64,000 nt of DNA from an uncultured Opitutia bacterium (GCA_903900845.1 CAIUOU010000110.1:1-64000); one strand, 5' to 3'; counted from the stretch's first letter, positions 1 to 7,653 are shown. Notes: a model not told the origin generated them from the sequence alone. A program made the numbers and translations.

Positions 1-511
1 CCACGTCAAAGGGTGAATCGCCCACGAGCAGCGTCGACGCTGCGTCGGCCCCGAGGGCGGCGAGCGCGTGGGTGGCGAACTCAGGTTGCGGCTTGATCCA
101 CGGGGTGTCCTTCGCGCCGAAGATGCCGCGCAGGTGCGGCGTGAGGCCGAGGTGCGCGCAGATCCGGCGCGAGTGGTCGCCGCGCTTGTTGGTGAACGCC
201 GCGAGCGTCACGCCCGCGGCCGCGCGCTCGCGCACCAGCTCGAGGGCGCCGGGGAGCAACACAACATCGTCGAGCAGGATTTTCTCGGTGTACGCGATGT
301 GGTCGCGCACCGCCGCCGGGATCTGGTCCTCGCGTAGAAAGCGCCGCATGGCGTTCTCCAGGCCGCCGCCGACCGCGTTCCGTACTTCCGCGAGCGACGG
401 CTCCGGCAGACCGAAACGCGGCAGCACGTGGCAATAGGCCCGGTGGATCGTCGTGAAGGCGTCCACGAGGGTGCCGTCGAGATCAAGGAGCAGCGTGGCG
501 AAACGGCGCAT
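1..511 (-). CDS. HAD-family hydrolase, phosphoglycolate phosphatase-like (3' end cut by window edge)
   Basis: Reading the minus strand from the ATG at 511 gives a 170-residue N-terminal part of a haloacid dehalogenase-type phosphatase; the frame is still open at base 1. Motif I is DLDGTLVD at the N-terminus with both catalytic aspartates, motif II is the Thr in FTNK, a Lys follows in WIKPQ, and motif IV GDSPFD lies at the cut edge. An alpha-helical cap sits between motifs I and II. The order and spacing match the phosphoglycolate phosphatase (Gph) subgroup, which removes phosphate from 2-phosphoglycolate or similar small metabolites in the cytoplasm. The exact substrate cannot be read from sequence, so the symbol gph is withheld. 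Confidence 0.85.
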   Translation of the reverse strand, partial: MRRFATLLLDLDGTLVDAFTTIHRAYCHVLPRFGLPEPSLAEVRNAVGGGLENAMRRFLREDQIPAAVRDHIAYTEKILLDDVVLLPGALELVRERAAAGVTLAAFTNKRGDHSRRICAHLGLTPHLRGIFGAKDTPWIKPQPEFATHALAALGADAASTLLVGDSPFDV

Positions 512-714
512 GAAGGCTTCGGTTACTGACGCCGCCCGGAACGGTAAACGAGGAAAACCTCGCGGATACGGGAAGACGCGGGAGACTTGGGAGACGCAGG
601 AGACGAGTGCGACAAACGGGGGCGGGGAATAAACCCGAATGGGATGAATCCGAATTCGGGCCCGCGGAAAACCCGGAACGCGCGGAAAACCAAGGCACCC
701 TGGGTTTGGTGTAG

Positions 715-732
715 CCGAGGCTGCAGCCTCGG
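715..732. repeat. GTAGCC-type hairpin, copy 1
   Basis: Perfect 18-bp palindrome CCGAGGCTGCAGCCTCGG directly after TGTAG. The same TGTAG-plus-GC-palindrome layout recurs at 836, 15241, 54127 and 59888. Copy 1 and the 54127 copy share more flank (GGTTTGGTGTAG versus GCGGTTGGTGTAG). Confidence 0.8.
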
Positions 733-789
733 ATAATATCGAGGGCCGACGGCTGAAGGCGTTTCCGAACCGCTTCGCGAGCTTTCAAC

Positions 790-819
790 CACGGATGAAC
801 ACGGATGGACGCGGATAAC
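790..819. repeat. CACGGATNNA array, copy 1
   Basis: Three consecutive 10-bp units CACGGATGAA, CACGGATGGA and CGCGGATAAC. Equivalent three-unit arrays lie at 15195-15224 and 24586-24612, always intergenic. The exact 10-bp spacing is close to one DNA helical turn. Confidence 0.75.
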
Positions 820-835
820 GTGGGTTCGTTTGTAG

Positions 836-855
836 CCGGGGTCCGGCGACCCCGG
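836..855. repeat. GTAGCC-type hairpin, copy 2
   Basis: Perfect stem CCGGGGTC/GACCCCGG with a CGGC loop, headed by TTGTAG. The 20-base hairpin is identical at 15241-15260, and similarity between the two copies extends through the upstream CACGGAT array and roughly 80 bases downstream. Confidence 0.85.
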
Positions 856-1006
856 ACTCTACGGTCAAACTTACGGCTGAAGGCCATTGTTCGATCGGGA
901 ACTTCGACCACGGATTCCGCTGATGTCGCGGACGACCGGAAACGTCCGTTCGGCTTCCGATATGGGTTGGAGGCTTCGGAGCGTTGGGGGACCTTGGGCT
1001 TCTTTG

Positions 1007-1062
1007 CCTCCGTTACCTCCTGTTTCAAACCATCCAACAGGAGCAAACGGAGGTAACGGAGG
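1007..1062. repeat. CTCCGTTACC element, nested inverted repeat
   Basis: Outer arms of 14 perfect bp (1007-1020 with 1049-1062) share bases with an inner 8-bp stem (1017-1024 with 1036-1043), so two hairpins are mutually exclusive. The 26 bases at 1037-1062 are the exact reverse complement of 24694-24719, and one mismatched copy lies at 60183-60208. Confidence 0.8.
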
Positions 1063-1263
1063 GTCCTGCTTCTCTAAATCCGTGGTTGCCCCGGCTCGGT
1101 GGTTTGAGACCGGTCCCGGCGACTCATGCGACTCTTCGCAGCAATCCCGTTTCCGGCCCTCACCGCGGATCAACAGGTGCCTTCGGCGGGTGAACCGCGG
1201 AGATGTGCGCATCCGGGGGAGAATTGGTTTGGCGCGCGTCGGCTGCGGCGGTGAAATCTCCGC

Positions 1264-2391
1264 ATGCCCGAATCCGCCGAGCCAACCCGCGCCGTGGCGC
1301 GTGCCGCTTGGTCCGGGGAAGACCTCGCGGTGGTTGTCGAGGGCGTCTGGCGCGTGACCGCGCCGCGGCCCGCGTGGGAGACGGTGGTGGAGGGACGGAC
1401 GCCGGCAATTGTGCGTTTGCACGCCGGGGAGCTCGGCCGCTGGGACAGTTCGCTGCCGCTGTTTGTGTTCGCCGCGCAGCAATGGGCGCGGGAGCGCGGG
1501 ATCGCGTGCGACGCCGACGGTCTGCCGGCGAACCTGCGCGAGGTGCTGTCGCAGTTGGCACGCTCGCACGAGACCAGCGTGCCGGTCGACCGCGCGGAGA
1601 GTTTTCTCACGAACGTCGGCGTGGCGACCGCCGACACGCTGGCGAAGGCGCGCACGATCCTCGGCTTCGTGGGCGAATGCGTCCTCGGCGTGCAGCGGCT
1701 CGCGCGGCGCCCGGGGAAGTTCCGCTGGGGCGATTGCTTCGGCGAGATGCAGCAGTGCGGCGCGATGGCGCTGCCGATCGTGAGCCTCATCAGTTTCCTT
1801 GTCGGCGTGACACTCGCCTACACCGGCGCGCTGGTGCTGCGGCAATTTGGCGGCGACATCTGGATCGCCGACATGATCGGGCTGTCGATGGTGCGCGAGA
1901 TGGGCGCGGTGATGACGGGCGTGGTGCTGGCCGGCCGCACGGGCGCGGCGTTCGCCGCCACGCTCGGCAACATGAAGGCGGGCGAGGAGATCGACGCGCT
2001 CGAGACGCTCGGTATCTCGCCGGTGGAGTTCCTCGTGCTCCCGCGGATCCTCGCCCTCGCGGTGATGATGCCGCTGCTCACCATGTACGCCAACGCCCTC
2101 GGCATCCTTGGAGGCATGGTGGTGGCCTACGGGCTCCTCTCCATCCCGCCCGCGGCCTACTGGGTCGAGATGCTCACCATCGTCGACCTTTCCGACATCG
2201 CGTCGGGCTTTCTCAAAGCCGTCGCTTTCGGCGTGATCATCGGCCTGGCCGGCTGCCTGCGAGGCCTGCAGGCGGAACGCAGCGCGGCGGGCGTGGGCCA
2301 GGCGGCGACCTCGGCGGTGGTGACCGCACTGCTGCTGCTGGTGGTCGCCGACGCCTTGTTCGCGGTGATCTTCAACGCGCTGGGGATCTGA
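1264..2391 (+). CDS. MlaE-family ABC lipid-transport permease with N-terminal STAS-like domain
   Basis: Inner-membrane permease of an Mla/Mce-type phospholipid transporter. Residues about 18-110 form a STAS/MlaB-like domain fused to the permease. Residues about 150-375 are the MlaE core with several membrane segments and the family signature GRTGAAFAATLGNMKAGEE near 225-242, followed by IDALETLGI. In E. coli MlaB is a separate STAS protein, so the fusion explains its absence here. The gene heads an operon with an ATPase (8 bases downstream), an MCE protein and a lipoprotein. The ATG at 1264 was chosen because the following sequence matches the STAS start. No strong ribosome site is visible. 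Confidence 0.9.
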   Translation: MPESAEPTRAVARAAWSGEDLAVVVEGVWRVTAPRPAWETVVEGRTPAIVRLHAGELGRWDSSLPLFVFAAQQWARERGIACDADGLPANLREVLSQLARSHETSVPVDRAESFLTNVGVATADTLAKARTILGFVGECVLGVQRLARRPGKFRWGDCFGEMQQCGAMALPIVSLISFLVGVTLAYTGALVLRQFGGDIWIADMIGLSMVREMGAVMTGVVLAGRTGAAFAATLGNMKAGEEIDALETLGISPVEFLVLPRILALAVMMPLLTMYANALGILGGMVVAYGLLSIPPAAYWVEMLTIVDLSDIASGFLKAVAFGVIIGLAGCLRGLQAERSAAGVGQAATSAVVTALLLLVVADALFAVIFNALGI

Positions 2392-2398
2392 CGACGCG

Positions 2399-3169
2399 AT
2401 GACCGATAGCGCGCAGCCGCCGGCGGGACCGGCAATTGAGGTGGAGGGGCTGGAGTGCGCCTACGGCGGCGACGCGGTGTTGCGCAACGTGAGCTTCCGT
2501 GTCGCCCGCGGGGAGATCTTCTTCGTCATCGGCGGTTCGGGTTGCGGCAAAAGCACGCTGCTCCGCCACTTGGTGGGGCTCCACGCGCCCGCGAGCGGCA
2601 CCGTGCGCTTCCTCGGGCGTCCCTTCACCGACGCCGATCCCGCCGCGCGCCGCGAGCTGTTGCGGACGTTCGGCGTGCTTTATCAAGGCGGTGCGCTGTG
2701 GAGCTCGCTCACGCTCCGCCAGAACGTCGAGCTGCCGCTGGAGGAGTACACGGATCTGTGTCGTCGCGAGCTCGAGGAGCTCGCGACGCTGAAGCTCGCG
2801 CAGGTGGGGCTCCTGGGCTTCGAGGACTATTATCCCTCCGAGGTCAGCGGCGGTATGCGCAAGCGCGCCGGTCTCGCCCGCGCCCTCGCGCTGGACCCGG
2901 AGATCGTGTTCTTCGACGAACCTTCGGCCGGCCTCGACCCTGTGACGTCCCGGCGGCTCGACGACCTGATCCGCCAGGTGCGCGACACGTTCGGCACCAC
3001 GATCGTGGTGGTGTCCCATGAGCTCGCGTCGATCTTCGATCTGGCTGATCGCGCGATCATGCTCGATCGCGCCGAGAAAGGCATCATTGCCGAGGGCGCG
3101 CCGCGGGTCCTGCTCGAGTCCAGTCGTGATCCGCGCGTCCGGGAGTTCCTGACCCGTGGGGGCAAATGA
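2399..3169 (+). CDS. MlaF-like ABC transporter ATPase
   Basis: Cytoplasmic ATPase that should power the upstream MlaE-like permease. In 256 residues it shows Walker A GGSGCGKST (45-53), a Q-loop in LYQGGALW, ABC signature SGGMRKRAGLARA (150-162), Walker B IVFFDEPSAGLDP (169-181) and the switch histidine H207. The signature SGGMRKR, in place of the common SGGQ, is typical of the MlaF/Mce ATPases. Its stop overlaps the ATG of a 40-codon reading frame (ATGA at 3166-3169). Confidence 0.92.
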   Translation: MTDSAQPPAGPAIEVEGLECAYGGDAVLRNVSFRVARGEIFFVIGGSGCGKSTLLRHLVGLHAPASGTVRFLGRPFTDADPAARRELLRTFGVLYQGGALWSSLTLRQNVELPLEEYTDLCRRELEELATLKLAQVGLLGFEDYYPSEVSGGMRKRAGLARALALDPEIVFFDEPSAGLDPVTSRRLDDLIRQVRDTFGTTIVVVSHELASIFDLADRAIMLDRAEKGIIAEGAPRVLLESSRDPRVREFLTRGGK

Positions 3170-3288
3170 ACGCGCTCGCCACCGTCCCTCCCGCCGCTGA
3201 TCCTGCGAGCGACTTTCCCCGCGTGAACCCGTTCCGCCAGACCTCGCTTCCCGCGCCGCGCCCTCCGGGCGCCGTCCGCGCCGCATGA
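3166..3288 (+). CDS. Small ORF (40 aa) translationally coupled within the mla-type operon
   Basis: A 40-codon frame whose ATG overlaps the ATPase stop (ATGA at 3166-3169) and whose TGA overlaps the MCE-protein start (ATGA at 3285-3288). It exactly fills the gap between the two genes. The peptide starts MNALATVPPAADPASDF and is proline/alanine-rich with no membrane segment or known motif. Third codon positions are mostly G/C, which fits coding here but also the general base composition. It may be a real micro-protein of the transporter, or a frame kept open to pass ribosomes to the MCE gene. Function unknown. Confidence 0.45.
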   Translation: MNALATVPPAADPASDFPRVNPFRQTSLPAPRPPGAVRAA

Positions 3289-4286
3289 AGACCAAGATCA
3301 GTCCCGCGGTCATCGGCGCTTTCGTCATCGGCGGATTCGCGCTGCTGTTCCTCGCGCTGATCTCGTTCGGCGGCGTGAGCTTCTTTTCCAAGCCGCAGCG
3401 TTTCGTGGTGCTCTTCGACGAGTCCGTCCACGGGCTCGACCTGGGGTCCCCCGTGAAGCTCCGCGGCGTGCGCGTGGGCCGCGTGGTCGACCTCAATCTT
3501 CGCTACGAGGGTCGTTCGGGCCGCTCCGTCGTCGCGGTCGTGTGCGAGATCGGCAAGGACGTGATGACCGACGGACGCGGCGCCGGCATCGACGTCGCCA
3601 GCCGCGAGGAATTGCAGCGTCTCGTCGACCGCGGGCTACGTGCCCAGCTCGGCGTCCTCGGCCTCGCCACGGGCATGCTCTACGTCGAGCTCGACATCGT
3701 CGATCCGAAGGAATTTCCGGCCGACAAAGGCTCGACTGATGGTAGCTACGTGGTGGTACCCGCGCTGCCTTCGGCGATCTCCGCGTTCCAGGCCAGCGCC
3801 TCGGAGATCCTGTCGCAGATCAAGCGAGTCGATTTCAATGGACTGACGGAGGAGTTGAAGGCGCTTGCGTCGCAGACCCGGCGCCAGATGGCCGAGGTCG
3901 ACGTGCGTGCGACCGTCGATCAATGGCGGAAGGCGGGCGCGGCGCTTGAGGCCCTCGCCGCCGACCCCGCCATCCGGCGTACGCTCGACGAGCTGAACGG
4001 TGCGGCCAAGGATGTCCGGGCGGCGGTGGCGCGGCTCGATGGGCAGATCGAGCCGGCGGGCCGCGAACTGGCGCAGACCATGGCGGAAGTGCGCCGATCG
4101 CTGCAGGCCTTCAACGCGGCGGCTGATTCGACCCGGGGCTTCATCGCGGCGCAGTCGGGCCTCGGAGCCGACGTGGGAGTCACGCTCGGGCGGCTCAACG
4201 AGGCGGCGGATGCCGTGGCGCGGCTCGCCGAGTTCATCGAACGCAATCCGAACGCGTTGTTGACCGGTCGTCGTCGCGCGCCCTGA
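3285..4286 (+). CDS. MlaD-like MCE-domain substrate-binding protein
   Basis: Membrane-anchored periplasmic component of the Mla/Mce lipid transporter, 333 residues. An N-terminal membrane anchor (about 8-30) is followed by a single MCE domain (about 38-142) with the typical start FVVLFDESVHGLDLGSPVKL, the GVRVGRV turn and LGVLGLATGMLYVEL. A long, largely helical C-terminal region (about 160-330) rich in Ala, Arg and Glu follows and probably forms a coiled coil or tube extension. The single MCE domain plus long tail is closer to MlaD/TGD2-type proteins than to multi-MCE PqiB or LetB. Confidence 0.9.
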   Translation: MKTKISPAVIGAFVIGGFALLFLALISFGGVSFFSKPQRFVVLFDESVHGLDLGSPVKLRGVRVGRVVDLNLRYEGRSGRSVVAVVCEIGKDVMTDGRGAGIDVASREELQRLVDRGLRAQLGVLGLATGMLYVELDIVDPKEFPADKGSTDGSYVVVPALPSAISAFQASASEILSQIKRVDFNGLTEELKALASQTRRQMAEVDVRATVDQWRKAGAALEALAADPAIRRTLDELNGAAKDVRAAVARLDGQIEPAGRELAQTMAEVRRSLQAFNAAADSTRGFIAAQSGLGADVGVTLGRLNEAADAVARLAEFIERNPNALLTGRRRAP

Positions 4287-4302
4287 AGCGAATCTCTCAG
4301 CC

Positions 4303-4887
4303 ATGAAACCGTTCTGCCGTTACCCGCTGGCCCGCGCCGCGCTGACCGTCGCGATGCTTCCGTTCGCGGGTTGCACGCTCTTTCCGGAAGCCCGGCCGGA
4401 TCCCACGCGGTTTTTCATTCTTCCGGCAGAGGTTGGCGCGACCACGCCCGTGGCGATGGCGCTGACGCTGCGGCCGGTCGAGGTCGCCGCGTATCTGCGC
4501 AACCGGCCCATGGTGGTGCGGCGGGGCGCGAGCGAGATCGAGTTCCGCGAACACGCGCGGTGGGGTGAACCGCTGGAGCACGGCTTGGCGCGGGTACTGT
4601 CCGCGGGACTGCGCGCCCGTGGGGTCAGCGCGGTCCCGGCGGGCGCGGCTGCGCCGGTGTTGGCGGTGCGGGTGCTGGCGTGCGAAGGCGCGGCTGATGG
4701 CTCGGTGATCTTTCGCGCCGCGTGGGAATTAACCGGCGGAGCTTCCCGGGTGACGGGAGACTTTTCGGCTTCGGGCCTGCGATGGGACGTGAAGTCGGAA
4801 GCCTCGCTGGCCATCCAGCTCGGCGCAGCCGCGCTGGCGCTGGCGGACGATATCGCCGCAACCGCCCCGCTCAAGGCGCCCCGCTAA
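4303..4887 (+). CDS. ABC-type transport auxiliary lipoprotein (PqiC/DUF330-like)
   Basis: 194-residue predicted lipoprotein. The signal peptide ends in a lipobox-like FAGC with the lipidated Cys at residue 24, and the mature part begins with RPDPTRFFILPA, the hallmark start of the ABC-transport auxiliary component family (PF03886). Such proteins stand between MCE systems and the outer membrane, a role played by MlaA/MlaC or PqiC in proteobacteria. It is the last gene of the operon. Its TAA stop lies inside the left arm of a 26-bp inverted repeat, so that element sits immediately on the end of the gene. Confidence 0.82.
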   Translation: MKPFCRYPLARAALTVAMLPFAGCTLFPEARPDPTRFFILPAEVGATTPVAMALTLRPVEVAAYLRNRPMVVRRGASEIEFREHARWGEPLEHGLARVLSAGLRARGVSAVPAGAAAPVLAVRVLACEGAADGSVIFRAAWELTGGASRVTGDFSASGLRWDVKSEASLAIQLGAAALALADDIAATAPLKAPR

Positions 4888-4952
4888 AGGGGTCAGGGCG
4901 TTGAACGTTTGGATCGCCGAGGGATTAAACGTTCAACGCCCTGACCCCTTTA
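4885..4952. repeat. GGGGTCAGGGCGTT inverted repeat, copy 1 (26-bp perfect arms)
   Basis: Arms 4885-4910 and 4927-4952 are perfect reverse complements of 26 bp around a 16-base spacer. The core GGGGTCAGGGCGTT is shared with copies at 5054-5128 and 45987-46024. The left arm begins with the stop codon of the lipoprotein gene. It could end that transcript, but there is no T-run after the stem, so I read it mainly as a dispersed repeat. Confidence 0.85.
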
Positions 4953-5053
4953 GGTGTCGCTGGAGGGCAACAATGCGTTTAACCGGCTGGTAGAGAGAAT
5001 TTTAAGATTTCTGTCTCGGAAGGATCATCAGGCGGCCAGCTTTCCCCCTCTCA

Positions 5054-5128
5054 AAAGGGGTCAGGGCGTTTTTTGTTTTTTGGGAGTAAAACCGCGAGGA
5101 ATTAAACGTTCAACGCCCTGACCCCTTT
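5054..5128. repeat. GGGGTCAGGGCGTT inverted repeat, copy 2
   Basis: Arms AAAGGGGTCAGGGCGTT (5054-5070) and its reverse complement (5112-5128) enclose a 41-base spacer containing T-rich TTTTTTGTTTTTT. The right side matches the 26-base right arm of copy 1 (AAACGTTCAACGCCC...), while the left arm is shorter, as if partly eroded. Confidence 0.8.
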
Positions 5129-5157
5129 GGGGTGAGGCTGACCCCTTTGGGGTGAGG
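5118..5157. repeat. 20-bp tandem duplication
   Basis: CTGACCCCTTTGGGGTGAGG occurs twice back to back (5118-5137 and 5138-5157). The first unit overlaps the right arm of the neighbouring inverted repeat, so the duplication involves the repeat end plus its flank. Confidence 0.85.
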
Positions 5158-5258
5158 GGTGGTTTTTCCGTAGGTCTTCTTGCTATGGGCGAATGGGGTT
5201 TTATACCCACGGGTCGGGGGCCGGCCTTGCTGGGCAACCTGCCTCTTTTTCCAAACGC

Positions 5259-5726
5259 ATGAACTCATTCTCCCGCCTCGTCGTCTTCCAAGTTGAGGAC
5301 GGGCGTTACGGGGTGCGGTTTGAGGATGTCGAGCGGGTGGTTGCGGCGGTGGAGTTGGTGCCTTTGCCCGACGCCCCGGATTTGGTGCTCGGGGTGTTCA
5401 ATCTTCAGGGCAACGTGGTGCCCGCGATCGACACGCGTCTCAGGCTCCGGCTTCCCTCCCGTGAGCTCCGGGTTTCCGACCAATTTCTGGTGGTGCGCGC
5501 GGCCGGCCGAGTGCTGGCGCTCGTCACCGACCGGGTACAGGGCATCGTTGAGGCGGCCGCGTTGGAGGTGACCGCAACCGATCACGTGGTGCCCGGGCTG
5601 CCGGGGGTGGAAGGCGTGCTGCGGTTACCAGATGGCGTCGTCGTCATCCACGACCTGGCGCGTTTCTTGTCGGCGGAGGACGGTCTGCGTTTGGACGCCG
5701 CGCGAAGGAGGCTGGCGTCGGTATGA
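5259..5726 (+). CDS. CheW-like adaptor (WspB/WspD-type), first in operon
   Basis: 155-residue single CheW domain that couples chemoreceptors to CheA. It shows the usual segments: LVVFQVEDGRYGV at the N-terminus, VLGVFNLQGNVVPAIDTR in the middle, and LVTDRVQGIVEA. An upstream in-frame ATG at 5193 would add a 22-residue tail unlike CheW, so the ATG at 5259 is preferred. It overlaps cheR by 4 bp (ATGA at 5723). It is one of two CheW proteins in the operon, as in Wsp-type systems. Confidence 0.9.
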   Translation: MNSFSRLVVFQVEDGRYGVRFEDVERVVAAVELVPLPDAPDLVLGVFNLQGNVVPAIDTRLRLRLPSRELRVSDQFLVVRAAGRVLALVTDRVQGIVEAAALEVTATDHVVPGLPGVEGVLRLPDGVVVIHDLARFLSAEDGLRLDAARRRLASV

Positions 5727-7126
5727 GAAGCGCGGCTTCCCCGTCCCGGTTCGAGGAACTGAGTCTGCTGATCGCTGGCCGGCTGGGATTGCATTTTCCG
5801 GCGGCCCGGTTGCGCACCATGGAAAACGCGCTCGGCGAGGCCGCTCGCATCGCGGGTCATGGGACAACCACGGCCTTCCTCGACGCGCTGCTTCGTCCCT
5901 CCCCACCCGACGAATTGTTCGACGCCCTCGTGCGCGAGCTGACCGTGGGAGAGACTTATTTCTTCCGCGAACCCGCGGTGTTCGCGGCGATCAGGGAGCA
6001 GTTCCTGCCGGAGTGGTCGCGCCGCTGGGCCCACCGGATGGCGCTGCCGCGTTTCTGGAGCGCCGGCTGCTGCAGCGGTGAGGAGGCTTTCACGCTGGCT
6101 ATCGCGCTCGAGCGCGTCGGGTTTCCTGCGCCGGAACGAGCGGAGATCCTCGCGAGCGACCTCAATCCCCACTTCCTGCGCCTGGCGCGCGAGGGAATCT
6201 ACCGGCCGTGGTCCTTCCGCGGGGCACCCGACTGGCTGCGCGCGGGTTACTTCCGCGCGGTGGACGGCGAACGCCTGGAGGTCCGCGGAGACATTCGGCG
6301 CGCCGTGCGTTTCCAACGCCTGAACCTGGCCGGTTCGGGTTTTCCCGCGACGGACAACGGCACCGCGCACGTCGACCTCATCCTTTGCCGCAACGTCCTG
6401 ATGTATTTCACGCCGGAGCGGCTCGCGCGGACCGCGGCGCGGCTCGCGGATTGCCTCAACGAAGGCGGTTGGCTGGTCGTTGGCGCCGCGGAGACGGGCC
6501 ACATCGAAGTCCCGGGTCTCGCGCCGGCGCGATTCGGTGACCTGACGGTTTTCGTCAAGGGCGGAGCGCGGACCCGGTCGAAGCCGCCGGTCGCCCCTTC
6601 CGCGCGCGTCGTCGATCCCGCCGCGATCGTGGCGCCCGCCCCGATGACGCTCCCGTCGCGGACTTTGCCGGTTCCGCCGCTCCCGGAAAACCCGCCTCCT
6701 TCAATCGACGAGGTGAGGCGGCTCGCCAGCGCCGGTGAACGCGTGGCGGCCCTCGCCCTGTGCGATCGCCTGTTGCGCGGTGATCGGATAAACACCATCG
6801 CGCACTTCCTTCGGGCCACGATCCTGCTGGAGCAGGGTAATTCCGCCGAGGCTGAGGCGGCTTTGCGCCGCGCCCTTTACCTTGAGCCGGATTTTGTGGC
6901 CGCCCTCCTGATCCTCGGGCAGACGGCGCGGGCCGCGGGTCGCGCCGCCGTGGCGGACCGTCACCTGCGGACGACCCTCCGGCTGGTGTCCGCCCTCGAT
7001 CCGCAGGCCGTCCTGCCCGAGACCGACGGGATGACGGCCGGCCGGATGGCCGAAACCCTCGCCCTGCTCGTCGCGGACCGGCCCGTTCATTCCCGCCGGT
7101 CCGCTCCGGTAGCCACCGCCGCATGA
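5723..7126 (+). CDS. CheR-type receptor methyltransferase with C-terminal TPR region (WspC-like)
   Basis: 467-residue fusion. Residues about 8-270 are a CheR S-adenosylmethionine-dependent methyltransferase that methylates glutamates on chemoreceptors: RELTVGETYFFRE (71-83), SAM-binding FWSAGCCSGEEAF (111-123) and LILCRNVLMYF (219-229). A Pro/Ala-rich linker leads to a C-terminal part (about 320-435) with TPR-like helices such as ATILLEQGNSAEAEAALRRA. CheR with a TPR tail is typical of WspC and related alternative-function systems, not of flagellar CheR. It is coupled by ATGA overlaps on both sides. Confidence 0.9.
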   Translation: MRSAASPSRFEELSLLIAGRLGLHFPAARLRTMENALGEAARIAGHGTTTAFLDALLRPSPPDELFDALVRELTVGETYFFREPAVFAAIREQFLPEWSRRWAHRMALPRFWSAGCCSGEEAFTLAIALERVGFPAPERAEILASDLNPHFLRLAREGIYRPWSFRGAPDWLRAGYFRAVDGERLEVRGDIRRAVRFQRLNLAGSGFPATDNGTAHVDLILCRNVLMYFTPERLARTAARLADCLNEGGWLVVGAAETGHIEVPGLAPARFGDLTVFVKGGARTRSKPPVAPSARVVDPAAIVAPAPMTLPSRTLPVPPLPENPPPSIDEVRRLASAGERVAALALCDRLLRGDRINTIAHFLRATILLEQGNSAEAEAALRRALYLEPDFVAALLILGQTARAAGRAAVADRHLRTTLRLVSALDPQAVLPETDGMTAGRMAETLALLVADRPVHSRRSAPVATAA

Positions 7127-7653
7127 GCAACGCCGCCTCACCCGATTCCGCCCGGCGGGCGATCCTGCGCCGCCGGGCCGCCGAGTTGGCCCGTGTGCCC
7201 GCGGCCGCCGACCGTGCCGAAGAAGCGCTGGAGGTCGTGGAGTTCTCCCTCGCGGGGGAGAGCTATGGCGCGGAATCGGCGCTGGTGACCGAAGTCCTGC
7301 CTTTCTCGAACTGCACGCCGCTGCCTTGCACGCCGGACTTCGTGCTGGGTCTCATCAACGTGCGCGGCCGTTTCGTGCACGCGATCGAACTGGGGCGTTT
7401 CCTTGGCCTGCCCGCCCGCGGGATCGTCGACCTGCACCACCTGCTGCTTGTCCGGCACGGCGGAATCGAGCTCGGCCTCGTCGCCGATCTTGTGGCCGGC
7501 CTGCGCCGCGTACCATTGGCCGCGCTGCAGCCGCCGCCCGCCGCACTTGCCGGCCATCTCCGCGGTCTCACGGCGGAGCGGCTCGCCGTGCTCGACCTCG
7601 CGGCGATCCTGTCCGACCCCCGGCAGATCGTCGACGAGGAGGTCGACGCCTGA
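7123..7653 (+). CDS. CheW-like adaptor (second copy, WspD-type)
   Basis: 176-residue CheW protein with a 35-residue charged N-terminal extension ([17 protein letters not shown]) before the domain. The domain shows [36 protein letters not shown] and [15 protein letters not shown]. It overlaps the upstream cheR by ATGA. Two different CheW proteins flanking CheR-TPR is the Wsp arrangement (B-C-D) and suggests a membrane array with two adaptor roles. Confidence 0.9.
   Translation: MSNAASPDSARRAILRRRAAELARVPAAADRAEEALEVVEFSLAGESYGAESALVTEVLPFSNCTPLPCTPDFVLGLINVRGRFVHAIELGRFLGLPARGIVDLHHLLLVRHGGIELGLVADLVAGLRRVPLAALQPPPAALAGHLRGLTAERLAVLDLAAILSDPRQIVDEEVDA

Larger units (their letters stand above)
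512..1263. other. Long intergenic region rich in dispersed repeats
   Basis: About 750 bases between the divergent HAD and mlaE-like genes with no convincing coding frame. It holds two GTAGCC-type hairpins (715-732 and 836-855), a 10-bp-period CACGGAT array (790-819) and a CTCCGTTACC-type nested inverted repeat (1007-1062). Roughly 790-930 is clearly similar to 15195-15330, and 660-800 resembles 54060-54220, so the region appears assembled from shared modules. It must also hold the promoters of both flanking genes, but I cannot point to convincing -35/-10 boxes. Confidence 0.8.
4888..5258. other. Intergenic region with three inverted/tandem repeat elements
   Basis: 371 bases between the mla-type and che operons. 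The left half is the 26-bp inverted repeat; 4955-5050 shows nothing recognisable. 5053-5157 holds a second, shorter copy of the same family plus a 20-bp tandem duplication. The che promoter must lie in or just after this block. Confidence 0.8.

Noticed and set aside
785-820. CRISPR-like array from the CACGGAT repeats
   Set aside because: Units are 10 bp with no spacers and only three per array; no cas genes are present.
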